Below, piece by piece: positions 33,163-41,908 of a DNA stretch of 64,000 nt. Source of the DNA: UBA946 sp031550725 (GTDB lineage Bacteria; Bacillota; Clostridia; Oscillospirales; Ruminococcaceae). The translations under genes and the position numbers were made by a program. The DNA lies in the NCBI GenBank assembly GCA_031550725.1, contig JAVBOH010000007.1:75619-139618 (forward strand), in the 5' to 3' direction. Numbering within the stretch: position 1 is the stretch's first letter; each line of letters opens with the position of its first letter. Under the pieces are notes generated by a model. That model was not told the DNA's origin. It saw nothing but the letters and a program-made list of their open reading frames with translations, and did not search any database.

Positions 33163-35226
33163 ATGAATTTTAACTGTCGAGTTATCAGGACAAAAAAGGT
33201 ATCACGATATGTATTTGCCTTGACATCAGCGATGCTGATTCTTTTGCAGACTGCCCAGATGGGTGTTTTTGCAACACTGGCAGACAGTCAGGCTAAAATT
33301 GATACAGGCTGGACAGATACTGGAAAAATAACTGTTAACATTGATACAACAAAGAACAGAACTGCAATAAGTCCGTATATTTATGGCTTGTGTGCAGACG
33401 GAAGTCTTACAGGTGTTACTGTTAATGCCGCTAAGCAGTCTGGTGCTGCAATGTCATCATATAACTGGGAAAACAATTTTTCCAACTCTGGAATTGCAGG
33501 AAATAACACAAATGATTATGCACTTATAAAGGGATATGTCGGTGCAAGCTTGAATTCGCCTGCACTTCATGCCGAAAATCTTGTAAGCAAGACAAATAAA
33601 TTTGGCATACAAACAAGATATCTGACACTTCAGATGATGGGTTATGCCGCTAGCGACGGTAACGGCAAGGTTACGAGCTTTGACAGCATTTCTGACAGAT
33701 TTGACAAGATATCGTTTGATAATCCAGAGGGGTATTCAACTCAGCCAGATTTAAATGACGGTTCTGTCTATATTGATGAATATGTAAGCTATCTTGTGAA
33801 TAAATATGGTCACGCATCAAGCGGTGGAATTAATGGCTATTTCCTTGATTATGAACCGGAAAACTGGCGCAATAATTACCCTGTGCTTGATTTACCGGTG
33901 CTGACACCAAAAGTACTTGTAGAAAAATCAGCGGAGCTTGCTAGATCTGTAAAGAACATTGATAAATCCGCATTAGTTTTAGGTCCGTCTGTGAATGGTC
34001 TTGAGTCTTTTGTTAATCTTAGCAATCCTAATGAGTGGAAAAACTACTCTAACTCATACAGCTGGTTTATTGACTACTATCTTGATAAGATGTCTGCTGC
34101 GTCTGATGAAGCAGGAACAAGGCTTCTTGATGTTCTTGACCTGCATTTTATAAGCGAGGCTAAGGACTCTCTTATGGAGCCTGTTGTGGAGAGCAATACT
34201 ATTTTTTCAAATGCCGCAAGAATGCAGGCAACCAGAATTTTATGGGATGCCTCTTATACTGAAAACAGCTTTTCAGCTATCCAGTATAAGCAGAATACAC
34301 CGATTATCCCTACAATTCAAGCGTCAATAAGAATGTATTATCCAAATACAAAGCTTTCCTTTTCTGAATATAATTTCGGCGGCGGAAAGCATATAAGTGG
34401 TGCTATCGCTGAGGCTGATGCACTTGGTATATTTGCATCACAGGGTGTTTATATGGCTTGTTTACTACCAAATACGACTGAGTACTCTTATCAAAAATCT
34501 GCTATTAATATGTATACAAATTATGACGGCGTTGGCGGAACATTCGGGAATACTCTTGTTAAGTCTGATAACGGCGGTGACAATATGAGTTCCGTTTACA
34601 CTGCTATCAATAATAACAACGCCTCAACACTAAAATCTATACTTATCAATAAAAATGATACACTTGAAAAGAATGTCAAGGTTAAAATAACATCTGATAT
34701 GCTTTATTCATCTGCATCTGTATATTGCCTTAACGGTGATTCATCAGATATCCGTCTGATTGAGCAGATTGATGATATTGAGAACAATACATTTGATTAT
34801 GTTATGGAGCCACTGTCGATTTACTTGCTTGAATTTAACTGTGACGACACAATTATTGATACTCCAAATGTAACTACCGATGCACGTGTTACTGATATTT
34901 CCTCAAATGATTCAATTCAGCACAGTAATGCAATTTCCTCTGAAATCATAACAAATATTCCTGCAAGCTCTGCTGATTCTGAAATAAATTCTGATACACT
35001 GAGTGATGCTGTAACAGAGGTAATTTCTGATACTCAAAATTCATCTTTAACATCAGGCGGCAGTAATATGCAAACTGAAACAGATGAGCATGGAGATTTG
35101 ATTGAAATTATACCGAATGATGATAGTTCCAGCGGAGTTCCGTTCGCTGTGAAAATTATTATCGGCGTTTTAGTTGCAGCTGTTTTCTTTGGAATGGGTT
35201 ATGTTTTGGTTTATGACAAAAAGTAA
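33163..35226 (+). CDS. GH44 family endo-glycanase, membrane-anchored
   Basis: 687 residues. An N-terminal export signal (VFALTSAMLILLQTAQMGVFA) is followed by the GH44 catalytic domain. Recognisable segments are PYIYGLCADG, SYNWENNFSNSG, GYFLDYEPENW with E231 as likely acid/base, LDLHFISEA, and SFSEYNFGG with E402 as likely nucleophile. GH44 enzymes cleave beta-1,4-glucans such as xyloglucan and carboxymethylcellulose. After a Ser/Thr/Asp-rich linker a C-terminal helix (VKIIIGVLVAAVFFGMGYVLV) with KK tail anchors it to the membrane. No dockerin or CBM is seen. It probably feeds the cytoplasmic GH3. Confidence 0.88.
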   Translation: MNFNCRVIRTKKVSRYVFALTSAMLILLQTAQMGVFATLADSQAKIDTGWTDTGKITVNIDTTKNRTAISPYIYGLCADGSLTGVTVNAAKQSGAAMSSYNWENNFSNSGIAGNNTNDYALIKGYVGASLNSPALHAENLVSKTNKFGIQTRYLTLQMMGYAASDGNGKVTSFDSISDRFDKISFDNPEGYSTQPDLNDGSVYIDEYVSYLVNKYGHASSGGINGYFLDYEPENWRNNYPVLDLPVLTPKVLVEKSAELARSVKNIDKSALVLGPSVNGLESFVNLSNPNEWKNYSNSYSWFIDYYLDKMSAASDEAGTRLLDVLDLHFISEAKDSLMEPVVESNTIFSNAARMQATRILWDASYTENSFSAIQYKQNTPIIPTIQASIRMYYPNTKLSFSEYNFGGGKHISGAIAEADALGIFASQGVYMACLLPNTTEYSYQKSAINMYTNYDGVGGTFGNTLVKSDNGGDNMSSVYTAINNNNASTLKSILINKNDTLEKNVKVKITSDMLYSSASVYCLNGDSSDIRLIEQIDDIENNTFDYVMEPLSIYLLEFNCDDTIIDTPNVTTDARVTDISSNDSIQHSNAISSEIITNIPASSADSEINSDTLSDAVTEVISDTQNSSLTSGGSNMQTETDEHGDLIEIIPNDDSSSGVPFAVKIIIGVLVAAVFFGMGYVLVYDKK

Positions 35227-35454
35227 ACATTAATCTCATTTATACATTAAGTATTATATAATGTTGTGAAAATTTATGGACTGTAATTATTCGTATGAAA
35301 AATGCACAAATTATCCCTATATATTTACTTCATGTATACAAATATTGATATTTTATGTTTACAAAATTACAAATTAATATTAAAATATAGATTATAGCAT
35401 TTATACGAGCGTTTTCATGTGCCTTTAAAAATGAAATATTAAGGAGGGATAATT

Positions 35455-37596
35455 CTGAAAGTTAAACTTAAGCTGACAGCCGCTATGATTATGCTTACAG
35501 TTGTCCCGATTATTATAATTGTTCTGATTGCGAATGGCTCAAGCCATAACCGTGCAATGAACTCACACCTTAATTTAATTCAAAATACTTTGAAAAATCA
35601 GGCTGAGGATATAAATTTTATTTTTGAAGATATTATCTCTAACAGCAAGCAAATTGTTTCTACTGATTATATTAAAGAGTATACCGAATTGAGCAACAAG
35701 GATAATTTTGATATTAATACCGGCTATTTGTATGCAGAAAAAATTGATATGCGTCTTGACAATCTGCTTAATCACAGCAATTCATTGCAAAAGGCTATGC
35801 TTATTAATAATTCCGGCATGATTATTGCATCAACTGATGACAGTGATGTTGGAAAGGCTATGTCGAATTATAAAGCACTGTTTTCGCTCGCATTGGATAA
35901 CAATGGTTTTTCTTCATTCTATGTAAGCAGCGAATCAGGTAATTCCTCCCCTCTCTTTATTGTTTCAAAATCAATATATTCCTCAAATAATGAAAGACAG
36001 GGCATACTTTATCAGCTTTATAACACTAATTATTTGCAAAAATTTATGAACAGCCTTAAAATTGACAAATACAGCCGTGTTGCTGTTATGGATGATTCAG
36101 GAAATATTTTAGAATATCCTTATAAGGTTATAAAGAGCTATTCAGAGAACGCAAACTTTGCTCCTGCAAATGATAATATCAAGCAAATACTTGAATCTGA
36201 CTTGGAAACTGCACAAAATACAATGATAGAGTGCGGCGGGTCTAGCCAGCCGTCACTGTTTTATAACGCAAAGATTTCAAATAGCAACTGGACGCTTATT
36301 TCAATAACAAACAAAAATAATTTATCCTCTGAATTAAAGCGTGATGGCAACTCCTTAAAAACTGCTGCTGTTTTGCTTGTAATTCTTGTTTGTGCCGCTG
36401 CTATTACATTTGTAATAATTTTCACAAAACCAATTGATGAAATTATTACTTACTTCCTTAAAAAGCAAAAGGGTGACCATAGTATAAGCTGTAATGTTAA
36501 ATCGCACGACGAATTCCAATCTATCGGCGAGGCATTCAACAAGATGTTTGATGACATCTTTGAAAGTGAACAGCGTTACCGTACTATTGTTGAGATGACA
36601 AACAATATTATTTTTGAAATCAACTTCAAAAAGCAGACAGTATACATATCAAAGAATTTCAATAAGAAGTTTAGTTTCAGACCTGCTGATGATTCCTTGA
36701 AAGAAAGCTTTTTCTATAAGCTTCGTATCCACAAGGATGACAAGGACAGATATAATTCCGATTTAGCAAAAATACTAGGCGACTGCAATTTCTGGCAGGG
36801 TGATTACCGTATCAAGAATATTTACGGTGATTTCGGCTGGGTAATGATAAAGGGTACTAAGTTCTTCGACAGCAATGAGCTGCCATCTAAAATAGTCGGT
36901 GTTATTGTTGATATCGACCGTGAGAAAAAGAGTGAAATGCATCTTTTGCAGCGTGCAAGCTATGATGCTTTGACACAGCTTTATAACCGTGAAACATTCC
37001 TTAAGTCGCTTTCAAACGAGATTGAAGTTTCAACCATGAAAAAGACTTTGGATGCACTTATGTTTATTGATCTTGACGATTTCAAGCACTTTAATGATGA
37101 ATATGGCCATGCGTGCGGCGACGAAGTATTGAAATTTGTTGCTGATACACTCAAGGAAATCAGCTTTGAGCGTGGTTTCTCGGGACGTTTCGGCGGTGAC
37201 GAATTTGTATTATGTCTTACAAATCTTACGCTTTATGGTGATGCAGGTAAAATCGGTCAGGAAATTATCGATATCCTTGGTAAAGGCTTTAATTTCTCCA
37301 ACGAGGAATTTAATCTGCATATGGTTGTTAGATGCTCAATTGGTATTGCGTTCCTGCGTGAAAGCGGAAAAACAACCGAAGAAGTTATTGCTGCTGCCGA
37401 TGAGGCAATGTATAACATCAAAAAGCATGGTAAATCTGCATATGCATATGCAAAAGCTGGTACTGTAAGCAGTGAACCTGTAACTATCGAGAGTGTATTT
37501 GAATCCTCAAGTGCGATTGACAGTTATGGCGGACAGCAGCCTGCTAAAGCTAGTGACGAAAAAGACGATACTTTAGCTGAAAGTATTAGTGAATAA
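35455..37596 (+). CDS. membrane diguanylate cyclase with extracellular sensor, HAMP and PAS domains
   Basis: 713 residues if translation starts at CTG 35455, seven bases after GGAGG (35443-35447). This start adds the basic MKVKLKLTAA that the first ATG (35485) would remove. Order: transmembrane helix (about 11-30), an extracellular Cache-like sensor (about 30-300), transmembrane helix (about 302-324), HAMP-like linker, PAS fold (YRTIVEMTNNIIFEI..), then GGDEF with the intact active-site motif GGDEF at 580-584 and DALTQLYNR. It makes cyclic di-GMP from GTP. The RxxD feedback site before the motif is absent (FERG). It follows GH44, so sugar-linked signalling is conceivable. Confidence 0.88.
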   Translation: MKVKLKLTAAMIMLTVVPIIIIVLIANGSSHNRAMNSHLNLIQNTLKNQAEDINFIFEDIISNSKQIVSTDYIKEYTELSNKDNFDINTGYLYAEKIDMRLDNLLNHSNSLQKAMLINNSGMIIASTDDSDVGKAMSNYKALFSLALDNNGFSSFYVSSESGNSSPLFIVSKSIYSSNNERQGILYQLYNTNYLQKFMNSLKIDKYSRVAVMDDSGNILEYPYKVIKSYSENANFAPANDNIKQILESDLETAQNTMIECGGSSQPSLFYNAKISNSNWTLISITNKNNLSSELKRDGNSLKTAAVLLVILVCAAAITFVIIFTKPIDEIITYFLKKQKGDHSISCNVKSHDEFQSIGEAFNKMFDDIFESEQRYRTIVEMTNNIIFEINFKKQTVYISKNFNKKFSFRPADDSLKESFFYKLRIHKDDKDRYNSDLAKILGDCNFWQGDYRIKNIYGDFGWVMIKGTKFFDSNELPSKIVGVIVDIDREKKSEMHLLQRASYDALTQLYNRETFLKSLSNEIEVSTMKKTLDALMFIDLDDFKHFNDEYGHACGDEVLKFVADTLKEISFERGFSGRFGGDEFVLCLTNLTLYGDAGKIGQEIIDILGKGFNFSNEEFNLHMVVRCSIGIAFLRESGKTTEEVIAAADEAMYNIKKHGKSAYAYAKAGTVSSEPVTIESVFESSSAIDSYGGQQPAKASDEKDDTLAESISE

Positions 37597-37603
37597 ATTT
37601 TTT

Positions 37604-37635
37604 AAGGCTGTCGAATTTAAATCGTCAGCCTTTTT
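37604..37635 (+). terminator. terminator of the diguanylate cyclase gene
   Basis: AAGGCTGTCGA/TCGTCAGCCTT stem (one mismatch pair), T5 run. Confidence 0.7.
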
Positions 37636-37664
37636 ATACTCTATTATCCGGCAAACACAATCAA

Positions 37665-37703
37665 GTAGTACGTCGAAAAAACGATGTTTTTTCGACGTAC
37701 TAC
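37665..37703. repeat. 18-bp-arm palindrome, second copy of the TCGAAAAAAC module
   Basis: GTAGTACGTCGAAAAAAC and GTTTTTTCGACGTACTAC around a GAT loop form a perfect palindrome with no T-run beyond it. The core equals that at 11972-11995. Confidence 0.75.
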
Positions 37704-37723
37704 GCAATATTTATAAATGAAAA

Positions 37724-37750
37724 CGGCTGCATGATTTTTTCATGCAGCCG
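37724..37750 (-). terminator. terminator of the 186-aa membrane protein gene
   Basis: Perfect stem CGGCTGCATGA/TCATGCAGCCG; the reverse strand continues TTTTCATTTATAAAT. Confidence 0.65.
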
Positions 37751-37767
37751 AAAAATATTATCAAATA

Positions 37768-38328
37768 TTATTTTGATGGCTTATCTTTTTTAAGAAAAAC
37801 AATCTTATAAACATCAACATCCCTGTAAGTAAGCAAATATGTCACAAATACTGTTGCTGACTGTAAAACCACAAGGAAAGTTATACCTATTATGCCCCAT
37901 GCATTTATATCTGCAATCACTCTTGATGATGTGAACATATCAACAAACGGTGTCATCCACATATTTAACAGCAGATAAAAATTGAAGTAATCACCAATAA
38001 CTCCTGCTTTCATCAAGTAAAGCCCAATTAGCATTATATATGATAAACCAGGACCAATAAGCGCCATTTTTATTGGCATAAAGCGGTCATATTCCATACC
38101 GTGAAACTTAACTAAATCCTTATCATTTTTTGCGGCATAATGCGACCAGTTAAACATCAAACCAAGTGTTACCAAAAGTGTGCAAATTGCGATTATTGCC
38201 TTTAGAAAAACAGATACCTGCATAATATGTAAAAGCATTACGCATATTATTAAACACATTATCTCTGAAACTATGCTGTATCCAATACCTTTTAAACACC
38301 TTGCAATAAAATTTTCCTTTTTTTTCAT
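37768..38328 (-). CDS. uncharacterised polytopic membrane protein, 186 aa
   Basis: Four to five hydrophobic helices (IVSEIMCLIICVMLLHIMQV, FLKAIIAICTLLVTLGLMF, MALIGPGLSYIMLIGLYLM, IIGITFLVVLQSATVFVTYLL) with a basic start MKKKENF and a basic tail KIVFLKKDKPSK. No family is recognised. The start is uncertain: GAGAGG lies 16 nt upstream of the ATG, and a TTG in frame eight codons earlier is possible. Monocistronic. Confidence 0.7.
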   Translation of the reverse strand: MKKKENFIARCLKGIGYSIVSEIMCLIICVMLLHIMQVSVFLKAIIAICTLLVTLGLMFNWSHYAAKNDKDLVKFHGMEYDRFMPIKMALIGPGLSYIMLIGLYLMKAGVIGDYFNFYLLLNMWMTPFVDMFTSSRVIADINAWGIIGITFLVVLQSATVFVTYLLTYRDVDVYKIVFLKKDKPSK

Positions 38329-38494
38329 TTTAAATAATACATATCCTCTCAAAATTAAATAATATCCTTATTATAACTCATTTGCTCCGCTTTTTCAATA
38401 TATACCACAAATATTTAATATGTTAATGCTAAAGATATTATAGTATGCGTAAGTTTTTTGTGCATACAAATATATTGAAAGGACAGGCATAAAA

Positions 38495-38923
38495 ATGAAA
38501 TCACCTACAAATTTGGAAAATGCACTTTATCAAAATGCTGTTATGGGTGCAACTTCGATAAAAAAGCTGTATCCGAGTGTTTCTGATACCAGTTTTAAAA
38601 GTGAGCTTAGAAATCAGTTCAATGAATATAAAAAGCAGACAAGAGTAATTTCGGGACAATTAAAGCGCAAAAATGCTGTTCCGGAAAAAATTCCAATGGT
38701 ATCAAAAATAATAGCAGATGCAGATATTCGCTATAACTGCATTAAGGATAATTCCGTAAGTAACCTTGCTAAAATGATGCTTCAAGGCACAAATATGGGT
38801 ATTATTAAGGTGACACAGGCACTTAATAATTCCATAAACGATAAGTCAAGCACTATTTCAGAGGCAAAAAGCATTTTATCAAAAGAGCAAAAATATGCCG
38901 AACGACTGAAATCATTCTTGTAA
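38495..38923 (+). CDS. uncharacterised helical protein, 142 aa
   Basis: Good ribosome binding site (GAAAGGACAGGC). Predicted all-helical with four amphipathic stretches (NLENALYQNAVMGATSIKKL, SELRNQFNEYKKQTRVISGQ, NLAKMMLQGTNMGIIKVTQA, ISEAKSILSKEQKYAERLKS), reminiscent of a four-helix-bundle protein. No metal-binding pattern is obvious. It forms an operon with the 64-aa gene 15 bp downstream. Function unknown. Confidence 0.75.
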   Translation: MKSPTNLENALYQNAVMGATSIKKLYPSVSDTSFKSELRNQFNEYKKQTRVISGQLKRKNAVPEKIPMVSKIIADADIRYNCIKDNSVSNLAKMMLQGTNMGIIKVTQALNNSINDKSSTISEAKSILSKEQKYAERLKSFL

Positions 38924-38938
38924 AGTGAGGTAAAAAAT

Positions 38939-39133
38939 ATGTTTGAAAATGATGATAACTGCCGTTATGGCAACCACGCACGAGTAAATCCTGATAGACC
39001 TTATCAGATTAACGGCGCATTCAGCACGAACTGCATAACTTGTAACCACACAAATCCTGATGGTACAGTGGAAAATGTGCTTGAGGACAACGCTTATCTT
39101 GCACATGATATTTGTAACGAAAACCAGAAGTAA
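38939..39133 (+). CDS. small cysteine-containing protein, 64 aa
   Basis: Starts behind AAGTGAGGTAAAAAAT, 15 bp after the previous stop. Four cysteines (one near residue 8, a CITC-type pair TNCITC, and one near the C-terminus in DIC) could bind metal. Asn/Asp-rich, no signal peptide. No family recognised. Confidence 0.65.
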   Translation: MFENDDNCRYGNHARVNPDRPYQINGAFSTNCITCNHTNPDGTVENVLEDNAYLAHDICNENQK

Positions 39134-39142
39134 AATTGTTTT

Positions 39143-39247
39143 TATACTAATCCTCGATAGAAAAGTTTAAACAAAATCAAGCGAAAGTCTTGCGTTTATG
39201 GACTTTACGTAGATTTTTTTACAATCTTTTCAGAAGAGGATTAGTAT
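39143..39247. repeat. second element bracketed by ATACTAATCC inverted repeat
   Basis: ATACTAATCCTC (39143-39154) and GAGGATTAGTAT (39236-39247) enclose inner pairing GAAAAG/CTTTTC and AAAGTC/GACTTT. A separate hairpin TTATACCCGA...TCGGGTATAA follows (39246-39280). The outer repeat equals that at 10810-10977 but the cargo between is different. Confidence 0.7.
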
Positions 39248-39412
39248 TATACCCGAGCAATTAATATTGTTCGGGTATAAAATTTTGAAAGATTAATATA
39301 ATAAAAATTCAAAAACATAACAAGAAATATGCTGATTTTACATTATATATGGTTATATTTAATTTAAAATTATACCATTTGACGTTTCTATATGTAAATT
39401 GGAACGAATTTA

Positions 39413-39441
39413 TTGACTTATATGTCCATAAAGGGTATAAT
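39413..39441 (+). promoter_or_regulatory. promoter of nfnAB
   Basis: TTGACT (39413-39418), 17-bp spacer, TATAAT (39436-39441). Confidence 0.7.
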
Positions 39442-39523
39442 TAGTTGTATACCTATCATTTGCATATGATTTTCAGATAAATTTTATTTTTCAAATTATT
39501 TGACCGAGAGGACATGGATTGTC

Positions 39524-40357
39524 ATGTATAAGATAATTACTAAAAAAGAACTTAATAATACAGTTACATTAATGGTTATAAACGCTCCAATGATTGCACG
39601 AAAAGCAGAGCCAGGTCAGTTTGTTATTCTTCGTGTCGATGAAAATGGTGAGCGTATTCCGCTTACTATTGCCGACTTTGATAGAAAAAAGGGTACTGTT
39701 ACGATTATTTTTCAGATTGTTGGTGCAACAACCGAAAAGCTCAATCATAAAAATGAGGGTGACTATATTCTCGATTTTGCAGGTCCTCTTGGAACTGCAT
39801 CCAATGTTGATAACTTAAAAAAAGTCGCTGTAATAGGCGGTGGCGTTGGATGTGCAATCGCTTTCCCTATCGCTAAAAAACTTCATAATATGGGTGCTGA
39901 AGTGCATTCCGTCGTTGGATTTAGAAACAAGGATTTAGTCATTCTTGAGGATGAATTTACTGATGTTTCCGATAAGCTTTTGATTATGACCGATGATGGC
40001 TCATATGGCACTAAAGGTCTTGTCACAAACGCTTTAAAGGAGCTTATTGAAAGCGGCGAGAAGTATGACGAGGTTATTGCAATAGGACCACTTGTCATGA
40101 TGAAATTTGTTTGCGCACTCACAAAAGATTACGGAATAAAAACAACTGTTTCAATGAACCCTATTATGATTGACGGCACTGGAATGTGTGGCGGATGTCG
40201 TTTGACTGTCGGCAGCAAGACAAAGTTTGCTTGTGTTGATGGTCCTGATTTTGACGGACATCTTGTTGATTTTGATGAGGCTATGGAACGTGGCTCAATG
40301 TATCGTGATTTTGAACGTCATGCATATGAGGATACCTGCAATTTATTCAAGAAATAA
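39524..40357 (+). CDS. nfnA: NADH-dependent ferredoxin:NADP+ oxidoreductase subunit NfnA (SudB-like FAD/NAD-binding protein)
   Basis: 277 residues from the ATG after GAGAGGACATGGATTGTC. Ferredoxin-reductase fold: FAD-binding PGQFVILRVDENGERIPLTI, NAD-binding VAVIGGGVGCAIAFPIAK, and a C-terminal [2Fe-2S] cysteine cluster in GTGMCGGCRLTVGSKTKFACVDGPDFDGH. In anaerobes NfnAB bifurcates electrons, reducing NADP+ with NADH and reduced ferredoxin. The same protein type also serves as SudB sulfide dehydrogenase subunit. The partner gene follows 14 bp later. Confidence 0.87.
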   Translation: MYKIITKKELNNTVTLMVINAPMIARKAEPGQFVILRVDENGERIPLTIADFDRKKGTVTIIFQIVGATTEKLNHKNEGDYILDFAGPLGTASNVDNLKKVAVIGGGVGCAIAFPIAKKLHNMGAEVHSVVGFRNKDLVILEDEFTDVSDKLLIMTDDGSYGTKGLVTNALKELIESGEKYDEVIAIGPLVMMKFVCALTKDYGIKTTVSMNPIMIDGTGMCGGCRLTVGSKTKFACVDGPDFDGHLVDFDEAMERGSMYRDFERHAYEDTCNLFKK

Positions 40358-40371
40358 GAGGATGATTACTG

Positions 40372-41763
40372 ATGGCAAATATGTCACCTAATAAAAATAT
40401 AATGCCTGCGCAGGATGCAGACATACGAAATAAAAATTTCGATGAGGTTGCGCTTGGATATTCCAAGGAAGCAGCTCTTGATGAAGCTGACAGATGCTTG
40501 AACTGCAAAAATAAGCCATGTGTATCGGGATGTCCTGTTTTGATTGATATACCTGAATTTATAGGTAAAATCAAGCAAGAGGATTTTGAGGGAGCATATG
40601 AAACAATAGCGAAGTCAAGCTCACTTCCTGCCGTATGCGGACGTGTATGTCCACAGGAAGCACAGTGCGAGGGCAGATGTGTAAGGGGTATCAAGCATGA
40701 GCCTGTTGGTATTGGCAGACTTGAACGCTTTGTTGCTGACTATCACAATGCTCACAGCGATAATAACGGTGAGATTATTAAGCCGGCATCAAACGGAAAC
40801 AGGGTTGCTGTTATTGGTGCTGGTCCTGCTGGACTTACTTGTGCTGGTGATCTTGCTAAAATGGGTTATGAGGTTACAATTTTCGAGGCTTTGCATTTAG
40901 CAGGCGGCGTGCTTGTTTATGGAATACCTGAATTTCGTCTGCCAAAGGATATTGTTCAGAAAGAAATTGACGGACTTAAAGCTTTGGGTGTTATCATCGA
41001 AACTAACATAATAATTGGCAAAACCAATTCTATTGATGAGCTTTTTGAAGATGGATACAAGGCTGTATTCATAGGCTCAGGTGCAGGACTGCCGAATTTT
41101 ATGAACATTGCAGGAGAAAATTTAAAGGGTGTTTATTCAGCAAATGAATTTTTAACACGAGTAAACCTCATGAAAGCATATAAAGAAACCTCTGATACAC
41201 CTGTGCAGAAAGCTAAAAATGTTGCTGTTGTTGGCGGCGGCAACGTTGCTATGGATGCTGCAAGATGTGCAAAAAGGCTTGGTGCTGAAAATGTATACAT
41301 AGTATACAGACGAAGTGAAAAAGAGATGCCTGCACGTGCTGAAGAAGTTCATCACGCAAAGGAGGAGGGTATTATTTTCAAGACACTTTGCAATCCAACA
41401 GAAATTTTAGGTGATGAAAACAAAAACGTATGCGGAATAAGATGCATAAAAATGGAGCTTGGCGAAGCTGACGAGGGTGGAAGAAGAAGCCCTGTGGAAA
41501 TGCCAAATTCTGAATTTGACATTAATGTTGATTCAGTTATAATGGCTATTGGAACATCACCAAATCCGCTTATAAAGAATACAACAAAGGGTATTGAAAC
41601 AAACCGCCGTGGATGCTTTGTTGCTGATGGTGACGGACTTACAACACGTGAGGGTGTTTATGCAGGCGGCGATGCTGTTACCGGTGCTGCTACTGTTATT
41701 CTTGCGATGGGTGCTGGAAAAAATGCTGCATCTGCTATCGACAAGTATATTAAATCATTGTAA
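40372..41763 (+). CDS. nfnB: NfnB / glutamate synthase small-subunit-like NADPH oxidoreductase
   Basis: 463 residues. N-terminal [4Fe-4S] domain with CLNCKNKPCVSGCP and CGRVCPQEAQCEGRC, FAD-binding VAVIGAGPAGLTCAGDLA, NADPH-binding VAVVGGGNVAMDAARCAKRLG, and a C-terminal FAD loop GVYAGGDAVTGAATVILAMGAG. Pairing with nfnA, without a glutamate synthase large subunit nearby, favours NfnB over GltD. Annotators may name it gltA (NADPH-dependent glutamate synthase, homotetrameric). Ends before a strong terminator. Confidence 0.88.
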   Translation: MANMSPNKNIMPAQDADIRNKNFDEVALGYSKEAALDEADRCLNCKNKPCVSGCPVLIDIPEFIGKIKQEDFEGAYETIAKSSSLPAVCGRVCPQEAQCEGRCVRGIKHEPVGIGRLERFVADYHNAHSDNNGEIIKPASNGNRVAVIGAGPAGLTCAGDLAKMGYEVTIFEALHLAGGVLVYGIPEFRLPKDIVQKEIDGLKALGVIIETNIIIGKTNSIDELFEDGYKAVFIGSGAGLPNFMNIAGENLKGVYSANEFLTRVNLMKAYKETSDTPVQKAKNVAVVGGGNVAMDAARCAKRLGAENVYIVYRRSEKEMPARAEEVHHAKEEGIIFKTLCNPTEILGDENKNVCGIRCIKMELGEADEGGRRSPVEMPNSEFDINVDSVIMAIGTSPNPLIKNTTKGIETNRRGCFVADGDGLTTREGVYAGGDAVTGAATVILAMGAGKNAASAIDKYIKSL

Positions 41764-41766
41764 AAT

Positions 41767-41798
41767 AAAGCACCATTCGTTCGTGGATGGTGCTTTTT
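41767..41798 (+). terminator. terminator of nfnAB
   Basis: AAAGCACCAT/ATGGTGCTTT stem, T5. Confidence 0.8.
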
Positions 41799-41908
41799 GT
41801 GTAAAATATAATAAAAATCATTGCATATTTAAGGATTTTATGATATAATACAATCTATGTATTAAACTGCTAAATCAAAATTTGATATAAAAAAGGATGG
41901 TAATAAAA

